Shown piece by piece: positions 42,825 to 49,427 of a stretch of 49,427 bases of DNA (positions within the stretch are counted from its first letter, which is position 1; each line of letters begins with the position of its first letter). The translations under genes were made by a program, and so were the position numbers. The notes under the pieces are model-generated. The model was not told the origin of the DNA. It worked only from the letters and a program-made list of their open reading frames with translations, and did not search any database. Origin of the DNA: Eggerthellaceae bacterium (GTDB lineage: Bacteria; Actinomycetota; Coriobacteriia; Coriobacteriales; Eggerthellaceae); the NCBI GenBank assembly GCA_017511465.1, contig JAFWJU010000113.1, forward strand, positions 1 through 49,427, written 5' to 3'.

Positions 42825-44498
42825 CTAATTTCTTTTCTTTGTGAATTTAGCCGCGAAGTGCGCATCAGGCGAACCCTGCGTCAGCTTAGAGGCGAAACAC
42901 GCCTTGCCGGCTATTGTTGCAAGCGCGAAATTGGCGCCCTCGTCGCTTTCGAGAAACCGTTTGACGACGCCGTTGTTCTCAGCGTATGTGACAGTGCAAG
43001 TTGCGTAGACTATAGAGCCTCCATCGGTCACATGGCTGGCCGCCGATTTGAGCAACTCGAGGCCCGTATCTGCGAGCTCGTCGATCTTGTCTTGCTCGAT
43101 GCGCCAACGGATGTCCTGATGTCGCCTAAGTGTTCCCAATCCCGAACACGGGGCGTCGATGAAGACCATGTCGAATTGCCTGTCGGGAATGACCGAGTCG
43201 AGGCGGGTGGCGTTACCGACGATGATGTCGGAAACCTCTGCTCCGTATTCTGCTGCGCGTTCTCGAAGCAATTCCGTTTTGAATGCGTGGCTGTCCATAG
43301 AAGCCATGTTCACTTGTTCGCCGAACATGCGCATCGCATCCGATTGAAGCATGATGGTCTTCGTGCCTCGTCCTGCACCGACCTCGAGAACCGACTCTGG
43401 TTTTCCCGATTCGAGCACGCACGCTGCAACCGCCTGCGCCGCGGCATCCGACACGAGAATCTTTCCTTGGCTGAAAAGACGGCGAATTCGGCCATCAGTC
43501 AGTACGCGCGAATTCGAAATGCGGTAACAGCCAGGGGATTCTATCCCTCCCGCAGAAGCAGGCTCTATTTCAGCCCCGGCCTCCTTGAACAAGGCGACGA
43601 TCTCTTCGTCCGCGGCCTTCAGCGCGTTCACGTGAATGAACAGCGGAGCCGGGTCGTTAGAAGCCCTCATGAGTTCGATAGCCGCTTGCGCTCCCATGTC
43701 CTCTATAAGTTGGCGGGCAAGCCACGTTGGGAATGCGTACACGAGCGCAAGAGCTTCTATGCTCTTTGTGGGATCGCCGAACGGGAATGAATCCGCAGCA
43801 GTCAGGATACGGTGCAAGACTGCGTTCCCAAGACCGGCTGCGCTTGGAGCTACTGCGCGCACGAGTTCGACTCCTTGGTCAACCGCCGCATGAGGTGTCT
43901 TTCGCAGGTAAATGATCTCGTAAGTCGAAATGCGCAGCGCATCGCGGACATCGGGCTTGATGTCGCGAGGACTTGCGAGGCACCGGTTGATGACCTCATC
44001 GAGCGATCCCTGCGTACTGACAACGCCCAAAGTCAGGAGCGTCGCGAAGGCGCGGTCTTGCTGCGATATGGTCGACTGGTCAATTGTCGCTTCTATCACT
44101 TCTTGTGCGTAAGCCTGGCGGCGGCGCACCTGCTGCGTAGCGTATAGGGCACCAAGGCGTCCGGGGCTCGCCTCGCAACGTTCGAACTGGTCGCGGAAAT
44201 CGGTTATGCGCACTGCCTTCTTCGAAGTAAGAGAAGGATCTTCTTCTGCGAGCTTTTCGGCCTTGGCACGCAGCTTTTCCTCGGAACGCGACACGGAACG
44301 CGGCTTGCGCCCGGGATCTTTCTTGCGGGGATCAAGCTCGCCTCGATAGACGGGCTTGTCTTCGTCGACGAGGTTCGCCATCTTCTTCTGGTCGAATTCT
44401 TTCTTGCTCTTCTTCGGCTTCTGCTTGCGGTTTGGCACCCAGCTTCTGCGCTCGTCGCGCGCGGATTCACCGTCAGCGGCAGTTGTAGGTTCCGTCAT
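42825..44498 (-). CDS. rsmB: 16S rRNA (cytosine-967-C5)-methyltransferase RsmB
   Basis: Methylates C967 of 16S rRNA with SAM. ATG 44498 overlaps the fmt stop as ATGA and gives 557 residues. A highly basic, probably disordered extension (about 1-110) precedes the NusB-like RNA-binding domain (about 120-240) and the Rossmann methyltransferase domain with VLEVGAGRGTKT. The catalytic cysteines are in DAPCSGLG and YATCTVTYAENN. The extension makes it about 100 residues longer than usual. Part of the def-fmt-rsmB operon. Confidence 0.93.
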   Translation of the reverse strand: MTEPTTAADGESARDERRSWVPNRKQKPKKSKKEFDQKKMANLVDEDKPVYRGELDPRKKDPGRKPRSVSRSEEKLRAKAEKLAEEDPSLTSKKAVRITDFRDQFERCEASPGRLGALYATQQVRRRQAYAQEVIEATIDQSTISQQDRAFATLLTLGVVSTQGSLDEVINRCLASPRDIKPDVRDALRISTYEIIYLRKTPHAAVDQGVELVRAVAPSAAGLGNAVLHRILTAADSFPFGDPTKSIEALALVYAFPTWLARQLIEDMGAQAAIELMRASNDPAPLFIHVNALKAADEEIVALFKEAGAEIEPASAGGIESPGCYRISNSRVLTDGRIRRLFSQGKILVSDAAAQAVAACVLESGKPESVLEVGAGRGTKTIMLQSDAMRMFGEQVNMASMDSHAFKTELLRERAAEYGAEVSDIIVGNATRLDSVIPDRQFDMVFIDAPCSGLGTLRRHQDIRWRIEQDKIDELADTGLELLKSAASHVTDGGSIVYATCTVTYAENNGVVKRFLESDEGANFALATIAGKACFASKLTQGSPDAHFAAKFTKKRN

Positions 44499-45445
44499 GC
44501 TTTCCCCCATGTGATTTGCATGTTCTTGATTCCCTGTATCCCGCCTGCAAATGCAAGCGCATCCATGCTCTTCTTGCCGTCTGGCTTGACGCGCATGATT
44601 TCGAGTATTCCGTCATGTGTAATGAGCAACAGCCGTTTTGCCGCAAAGTGAGCGCTTCCCGCGTTCAAACCCTCGCAAAGCGAGACCGCCTGGCTATCAT
44701 CCGCCTCGCGGGCTTCCTCAACTGCCATAGTGCGGCCGGCGATTTCGACCCGTGCGGGATGAGCTTTGTTCGAAGCGCGCACCTTGGCTGAGGCTTTAAC
44801 CGCCGAGTCTTCTGGAGAAAGGGCGAGTTCGCCCTTCATGATCTTCTCGGCATACGTTATGCCGTCAGTGACTTGCGGCGTCCATGTAACAGTGCCTGAC
44901 TCGATGTCGCTAAGCGCATCCAACAGCTCTTTGGCGCCTATTCGGGCAAGTTTGGCTGAAAGCTCGTCTGCAGTCTCCCCCGCAATGGGAATCTCGACGC
45001 GGCGGCAGAAATCGCCCGTATCGAGCCCCTCTTCCATGCGCATGATGCACACGCCGGTCGTCCTATCGTTTTCGAGGATGGCGCGCTCTATCGGGGCCGC
45101 TCCACGCCATCGAGGCAGAAGCGACGTATGCACGTTGATGCAACCGAAGCGCGGTATGTCCAGGATGCTCTTTGGAAGGATGATGCCGCATGCGGCTACG
45201 CAAGCTACATCGACATCGAGCTCTTTGAACAGCTTGACGAATCCGTCGTCTTTGAGCGACGTCTTCTCGAATATGGGACAGCCGATACGCAAAGCTGCCT
45301 CTTTAACGGGAGATGGCACTGCCTTGGTGCCACGCCCCCGTATGGCATCCGGACGCGTGACGACGCCTACGACATCGTGCTCGGTCGAAAGCGCCTCGAG
45401 CACGGTAGCGGCGAGGGTGGGTGTTCCCATAAACACAACGCGCAT
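44495..45445 (-). CDS. fmt: Methionyl-tRNA formyltransferase
   Basis: Formylates initiator Met-tRNA using 10-formyl-THF. The 316 residues have the catalytic Asn104 and His106 in INVHTSLLPRWRGAAPI, then GLDTGD, and the C-terminal OB-fold-like tRNA-binding domain. Its ATG shares one base with the def stop (TAATG). The def-fmt pairing couples formylation with its removal. Confidence 0.96.
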   Translation of the reverse strand: MRVVFMGTPTLAATVLEALSTEHDVVGVVTRPDAIRGRGTKAVPSPVKEAALRIGCPIFEKTSLKDDGFVKLFKELDVDVACVAACGIILPKSILDIPRFGCINVHTSLLPRWRGAAPIERAILENDRTTGVCIMRMEEGLDTGDFCRRVEIPIAGETADELSAKLARIGAKELLDALSDIESGTVTWTPQVTDGITYAEKIMKGELALSPEDSAVKASAKVRASNKAHPARVEIAGRTMAVEEAREADDSQAVSLCEGLNAGSAHFAAKRLLLITHDGILEIMRVKPDGKKSMDALAFAGGIQGIKNMQITWGKA

Positions 45446-45996
45446 TAGCGTACCCTTCGCTTGTCGACAGACACTTCACCGGGTTTCGCACCCAGGCGAC
45501 GCGCTTCTTCGTAAGCCGTGAGCGCTTTGATGCGCTCGCGTGGACTCGCGCTTTCGAACAACGTGATTCCATTCAGGTGGTCTATTTCGTGCTGGAGGCA
45601 ACGACCTAGCAGGCCATCGCTTTCGATTTCCCATTGCTCGCCCTTAAAGTCTTGGTAGCGTACGCGGGCCCATGGCTTGCGCTCGATGGGAACGTATATT
45701 CCAGGACAAGAGAGGCAGCCCTCATCGTTGACTTCGGGCTCTCCCCACGTTTCCACGATTTCGGGGTTGACGAGCACAAGTGGATTACGGGCGCCGTTTT
45801 CGTCTTCGGGAGTCGTTTCCACCACTATCAAGCGCTTGAGCACGCCGACTTGTTGCGCTGCGATTCCAATGCCGTCAGTTGCGTACATGGTGCGTTCCAT
45901 TTGCTTTGCGAGCTTTTTAAGGCTACGGTCTTTTAAATCGCACGGTTCGCAAACCTGGTTGAGCAGCGGATCGGGCGATTGAACGATCTTCAACAT
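45445..45996 (-). CDS. def: Peptide deformylase
   Basis: Metalloenzyme removing the N-formyl group from nascent proteins. ATG 45996, with AGAAGG about 8 nt upstream, gives 183 residues. All three motifs are intact: GIGIAAQQVG (42-51), EGCLSCPG (92-99, metal-binding Cys94) and HEIDH (136-140). First gene of def-fmt-rsmB. Confidence 0.96.
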   Translation of the reverse strand: MLKIVQSPDPLLNQVCEPCDLKDRSLKKLAKQMERTMYATDGIGIAAQQVGVLKRLIVVETTPEDENGARNPLVLVNPEIVETWGEPEVNDEGCLSCPGIYVPIERKPWARVRYQDFKGEQWEIESDGLLGRCLQHEIDHLNGITLFESASPRERIKALTAYEEARRLGAKPGEVSVDKRRVR

Positions 45997-46033
45997 TTGT
46001 GCCCTTCTGAGATTGTCAACGTCAAACCAACAC

Positions 46034-46042
46034 AGTATAGCA
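46034..46042 (-). promoter_or_regulatory. Extended -10 promoter for def-fmt-rsmB
   Basis: TGC-TATACT on the minus strand, an extended -10 element with start expected near 46027 and a leader of about 30 nt. No good -35 seen. Confidence 0.5.
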
Positions 46043-46092
46043 GCTTGTCGCCTTGCAATACGGCTCTCAACAGGCAATCTGCAAATGGATCC

Positions 46093-47319
46093 CTAATACA
46101 GGTCGTCGCAGTACTCGCGCTTGAAAATGCGGTGCGGGCTGTTCGGGAACAGGTGACGATGCAACGCGATGAAATAGCTGTCTGTCATCGACGAAATGTA
46201 ATCCGTGATGATGCGATTTGGCTCCTCGCGCAGGTACTCGTCACGCTTGATCGACGCTGATTTCGAAATGAGCGATTGCACGTGATGCTTGAAAACGGGA
46301 GACGACTCGTCGCCTGCGAGAAGGTCAGAAAGAAGGCGCTCGTACAGCTCGGCGAACATCTCCTGCACGACGTTTTCGAATTCGGAAACCGTGCCTTCCT
46401 TGAAGTAGATCTTCTCGTAGTTTTGGCGCTTTGCTCGGACTATGTCCTCGAAAGCATCATCGCTCATGGCAATGTGGTCTTTACGATAGCTATTGTTTAC
46501 GATATCGACCGTCATATTGTTTATGATTTGGGCATTTGACCTGCCAATATAATTTGAATCGAAAATTGAATGCGAACCGATGATTCCCACGTCTATGGCA
46601 TCATCTCGGTCTTTGCCGATGTAGGCGATCATATCCGAAACGCGCACGACACAGCCTTCAAGCGTTGAAGGGCGCAGCTTCTTGATCTCTTTTGCGTCCT
46701 GTGTGCACCGTGTTACTGCAGCATCAAGATGCTCGAATGTCGTAGTGTCGCCCAATTGCAGCACCTGTTGCGCGAATTCCCCGTTGTGACAGAGGGCGCC
46801 GTCGAGCGTCTGAAGGCTGATATTGCGGCGATACAGCTGGTCCATGACACGAACGGAATGCACATTGTGGCGAAAGCAAAGGCCCGTGTGGTACTCGTAA
46901 TTCTCGGAAAGGTATCGCTCCCCCGCATGGCCGAACGGCGTGTGCCCAAGGTCGTGGCCTAAGGCTATCGCCTCGATGAGTTGCACGTTGAGCCCGAGCA
47001 GTTCTCCAATGGCTCGTGCAATGCGGCTGACGAGTTGCACATGCAAACCGCGTCGGCAGATGTCATCGTTCTCGACGAACGAGAACACCTGGGTCTTGTC
47101 GGCGTAACGGTTGTAGGCCGGGATGTTGATGATCTTCTCGATGTCGCGCGCAAAAGCAGGTCGCGTTATGGTGGCGACGTCATGTGCGTTGGCCTCGCGG
47201 CGCACAACGTTTTCATCTGAGAATGCGAGCGGGTTTTTCCAATTGGCTGCTCTATCGGCTTTGATGGCCTCTTCGATTTCGGCATCGAGTTTCAGGTAAG
47301 GAATCTTGGCAGCGCTCAT
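46093..47319 (-). CDS. dgt: Deoxyguanosinetriphosphate triphosphohydrolase-like protein
   Basis: HD-domain dNTPase that splits dGTP (or other dNTPs) to nucleoside and triphosphate. The 408 residues from ATG 47319 include the HD signature GHDLGHTPFGHAG and further metal ligands in FRHNVHS and VSDMIAYIGKD. AGGAG lies 11 nt ahead. It is divergent from dnaG; the pairing of these genes is common in actinobacteria and fits a link between dNTP pools and replication. Confidence 0.92.
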   Translation of the reverse strand: MSAAKIPYLKLDAEIEEAIKADRAANWKNPLAFSDENVVRREANAHDVATITRPAFARDIEKIINIPAYNRYADKTQVFSFVENDDICRRGLHVQLVSRIARAIGELLGLNVQLIEAIALGHDLGHTPFGHAGERYLSENYEYHTGLCFRHNVHSVRVMDQLYRRNISLQTLDGALCHNGEFAQQVLQLGDTTTFEHLDAAVTRCTQDAKEIKKLRPSTLEGCVVRVSDMIAYIGKDRDDAIDVGIIGSHSIFDSNYIGRSNAQIINNMTVDIVNNSYRKDHIAMSDDAFEDIVRAKRQNYEKIYFKEGTVSEFENVVQEMFAELYERLLSDLLAGDESSPVFKHHVQSLISKSASIKRDEYLREEPNRIITDYISSMTDSYFIALHRHLFPNSPHRIFKREYCDDLY

Positions 47320-47348
47320 GCGTTTGTAACTCCTATCATCGTTTGCGT

Positions 47349-47355
47349 TATTATA
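47349..47355. promoter_or_regulatory. Shared symmetric -10 element for dgt and dnaG
   Basis: TATTAT on the plus strand (47349-47354) and TATAAT on the minus strand (47350-47355) overlap almost completely. The plus-strand copy ends 6 nt before the dnaG ATG; the minus-strand copy would give dgt a leader of about 25 nt with its AGGAG site. Neither direction has a consensus -35. Confidence 0.6.
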
Positions 47356-47360
47356 ACCGC

Positions 47361-49211
47361 ATGGCAATCAGCGATGAGGACATCAACAAGGTTCGCGAGG
47401 CAACCGATATCGTTGCGCTCTTCAGCGAGCGTGTGCCACTGCGCCAGCGAGGTCGTGAGTACTGGTGCTGCTGTCCCTTCCACAACGAGAAGACGCCTTC
47501 TTGCAAGATAGACCCGAGCACGCAGCTGTGGCATTGCTTCGGCTGCGGCGAAGGCGGCGATGCGTTCGGTTTCGTAATGAAGGCCGACGACCTCAGTTTT
47601 CCCGATGCCATTCGGTATCTTGCCGACCGCGCGCATGTGGATATCCACGAGACCGGCGCAACGCGCATGCCCCAAAGCCGCAAGGCACGTCTGCGCAAGG
47701 TGTGCGAAGCCACTGACGAGTTTTACCATGCGCAACTCATGCGCGGGAAATCTAAGGAAGCAGCTGCTGCGCGATCATATCTATCTGGCAGGAATTTCGG
47801 CGGGGATGTTCCCAAGAAGTGGCATCTGGGATTTGCCCCGGGCCGTCAGGCGCTCGTGCGGCATCTCTCCTCGCTCAGTTTCGCTCCAGATGAAATGATC
47901 GACGCCAATGTCGCCGTGCAGCGCGACGGAGGGCGCATCAACGATCGCTTCTACAACCGCGTCATGTTTCCCATTAACGACCCGCAGGGAGAATGCATTG
48001 CATTCGGAGGCCGCGTCATAGGCGATGGTGAGCCCAAGTACCTCAATTCGCAGGAAACCCCGCTGTTCCATAAGTCGAACGTGCTGTACGGCCTTGACAA
48101 GGCGAAGAAAGCCATGGCCGCTTCCGGAATCGCCATCGTCGTCGAGGGCTACACCGACGTGATCGCACTCCACGAGAACGGAATAGAGAACGCCGTTGCC
48201 ACACTTGGAACAGCGCTCACGATTCAACATGTGCGCTTGATTTCGAAACACGCTTCAAAGCGCATCGTCTACTTGTTCGATGGCGATGCCGCAGGACAGC
48301 GGGCAGCCGATCGCGCGTTGGGTTTCATTAACGAAGACATGACCCCCGAAGCAGGCAAAGCGCGTGTAGAGCTTTGTGCGGTCACATTACCCGATGACCT
48401 TGACCCAGCCGACTTCGTAGCAAAACGGGGCGCAGATGAGCTTACAACGCTTGTGCAGGGGGCTAAGCCGCTTGTTCTGTACGGCATCGACCGCAGGTTG
48501 TCCAAGCACGACCTTTCAAGCGCCGAAGGCCGCACGAGGGCGCTCACAGACGCGCTGTCTGTCCTTGCGCCCATAAAGTCGTCGCTTCTGGCTAAGGATT
48601 ATGCCGTTCAGCTCGCGAGCCGCTTGCAAATGCGAGAGGCCGACGTGCTCGATGCCCTTGCGCGAACGCAAGCTCCACGTGCGTACCGCGAAAACGACGA
48701 AGGCTCAACAGGAAACGAAAGTGAAAGCGGCGCCATCGTAACCGAGCTTTCCGAAAGCGAGAAGAACAGGCGAAAATTCGAGCGCCGCTTGCTAAGCTTG
48801 CTCGCGCAAAACCCCGAAAGAGCCCTTCAGAACGCCGATGTCCTCGCGCAAACGCAGTGGCGTGGCGCGGTTAACGCCCAACTAGCAGAAACGATCCTAG
48901 GGGTGCTGGCAGAAAAGCAGGATGTGTCCGCTGCCAACCTCATATCGCGCGTAGCCGACACGATGCCGCGTGCCGCAGGGTCCCTTACGTCGGCATCGCT
49001 ATCGGATGGCGAAAGCTTGGACGAAGCGATTGCGTTCCTCGTCGAAGAGCTCGAAATTGGCGATATCGAGAATTCCCTCTCCTTGATGAACGCCCAAATG
49101 AAGCATGCTGACAACATGAGCCAAGAGGAACGCGACATCATGTTCATGTCCATCGTCCAGATGCAAAAGTCGCTTGCCGCTAAACGTGCAACGCATCAAC
49201 CGCGCGTGTAA
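47361..49211 (+). CDS. dnaG: DNA primase DnaG
   Basis: Makes RNA primers at the replication fork. ATG 47361 gives 616 residues. It has the N-terminal CHC2 zinc finger (Cys38, His41, Cys59, Cys62), the primase catalytic core with TOPRIM motifs VVEGYTD (about 258) and LFDGDAAGQ, and a C-terminal helicase-interaction region. There is no Shine-Dalgarno; a -10-like hexamer 6 nt upstream suggests a leaderless mRNA. The usual partner rpoD does not follow; a terminator and the convergent hppA do. Confidence 0.96.
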   Translation: MAISDEDINKVREATDIVALFSERVPLRQRGREYWCCCPFHNEKTPSCKIDPSTQLWHCFGCGEGGDAFGFVMKADDLSFPDAIRYLADRAHVDIHETGATRMPQSRKARLRKVCEATDEFYHAQLMRGKSKEAAAARSYLSGRNFGGDVPKKWHLGFAPGRQALVRHLSSLSFAPDEMIDANVAVQRDGGRINDRFYNRVMFPINDPQGECIAFGGRVIGDGEPKYLNSQETPLFHKSNVLYGLDKAKKAMAASGIAIVVEGYTDVIALHENGIENAVATLGTALTIQHVRLISKHASKRIVYLFDGDAAGQRAADRALGFINEDMTPEAGKARVELCAVTLPDDLDPADFVAKRGADELTTLVQGAKPLVLYGIDRRLSKHDLSSAEGRTRALTDALSVLAPIKSSLLAKDYAVQLASRLQMREADVLDALARTQAPRAYRENDEGSTGNESESGAIVTELSESEKNRRKFERRLLSLLAQNPERALQNADVLAQTQWRGAVNAQLAETILGVLAEKQDVSAANLISRVADTMPRAAGSLTSASLSDGESLDEAIAFLVEELEIGDIENSLSLMNAQMKHADNMSQEERDIMFMSIVQMQKSLAAKRATHQPRV

Positions 49212-49229
49212 CAAATACTCAGGAAATGA

Positions 49230-49262
49230 AAGGCGCCCGCACAAGCGGGCGCCTTCTCGTTG
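49230..49262. terminator. Bidirectional terminator between dnaG and hppA
   Basis: Perfect 11-bp stem (49230-49240 with 49245-49255) with ACAA loop. The minus strand reads out into TTTCATTT, the plus strand into CTCGTT, so it probably serves hppA at least as well as dnaG. Confidence 0.75.
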
Positions 49263-49278
49263 CATGTGAAGACGATTC

Positions 49279-49427
49279 TTACAGAATGGTCTGAATCAAG
49301 ATGAACAGCGGGCTGAACGTCAGCGAGATGATGGTCATCAGGTTGATGAGGATGTTCATCGACGGGCCCGACGCGTCCTTGAAGGGGTCGCCAACGGTGT
49401 CGCCGACAACAGCAGCCTTGTGGGCAT
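49279..49427 (-). CDS. hppA: Membrane-bound ion-pumping pyrophosphatase, C-terminal end
   Basis: Only the last 49 codons are in the window; the 5' part lies beyond the right edge. The visible end carries the conserved signature [15 protein letters not shown] followed by the final membrane helix ([21 protein letters not shown]), typical of H+- or Na+-translocating pyrophosphatases, which couple PPi hydrolysis to ion export. The ion cannot be told from this fragment. Confidence 0.92.
   Translation of the reverse strand, partial: AHKAAVVGDTVGDPFKDASGPSMNILINLMTIISLTFSPLFILIQTIL

Noticed and set aside
1..49427. Insertion sequences, prophage, CRISPR arrays, toxin-antitoxin loci besides barnase/barstar
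   Set aside because: No transposase, integrase, Cas-like protein or regularly spaced repeats were seen on either strand; gene order is that of a conserved chromosome core.

Overview
The window reads as a piece of core chromosome from an anaerobic actinobacterium, most likely of the class Coriobacteriia (Eggerthellaceae/Slackia-like). Supporting points are an actinobacterial integration host factor (mihF) in front of gmk-rpoZ, a dapB-dapA-RNase J operon, the comEA-comEC-holA / rpsT / lepA-hemW-hrcA-dnaJ-phoH-ybeY-era order, moderately high GC, and anaerobe genes (ferredoxin-dependent 2-oxoacid oxidoreductase, NAD-type PyrD/PyrK, membrane pyrophosphatase). The placement is an inference from gene content; no database was searched. 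There is no tRNA, rRNA, CRISPR array, transposase or phage gene.

Layout. 1-18.6 kb (minus strand): RNase J (cut by the window edge), dapA, dapB, a 160-bp palindrome, pnp, rpsO, recO with a zinc-ribbon/PASTA membrane protein, era-dgkA-ybeY-phoH, mtaB-dnaJ-hrcA under a CIRCE-type operator, and hemW-dusB-lepA. 18.7-25.9 kb: rpsT (plus strand, long charged tail), then holA-comEC-comEA, thiI, and rpoZ-gmk-mihF. 26.2-33.2 kb: a pyrimidine operon pyrR-pyrB-pyrC-(secreted protein)-pyrK-pyrD-pyrF with a PyrR-binding RNA hairpin at its 5' end. 33.3-34.2 kb (plus): a barnase-type RNase made as a lipoprotein, plus a barstar inhibitor. 34.3-37.0 kb (minus): a four-subunit 2-oxoacid:ferredoxin oxidoreductase. 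37.2-39.2 kb (plus): three small membrane proteins, two with cytoplasmic zinc ribbons, with no recognised function. 39.2-42.5 kb (minus): a MinD-like ATPase behind a structured intergenic element, an acyl-CoA synthetase and its likely XRE-cupin regulator. 42.6-46.0 kb (minus): an unannotated 45-residue ORF, then rsmB-fmt-def. 46.1-49.2 kb: divergent dgt and dnaG sharing one symmetric -10 element. The right edge holds the 3' end of hppA.

Most genes are housekeeping: RNA turnover, translation, DNA replication, proteostasis, lysine/peptidoglycan precursor synthesis and pyrimidine synthesis. Genes are packed, with many 1-4 nt stop/start overlaps. The less ordinary parts are the lipoprotein barnase/barstar pair, the zinc-ribbon membrane triad, the PASTA protein without a kinase, the HrcA lacking its central third, four genes whose ATG lies exactly 6 nt after a -10 hexamer (probable leaderless mRNAs), and several structured leaders.
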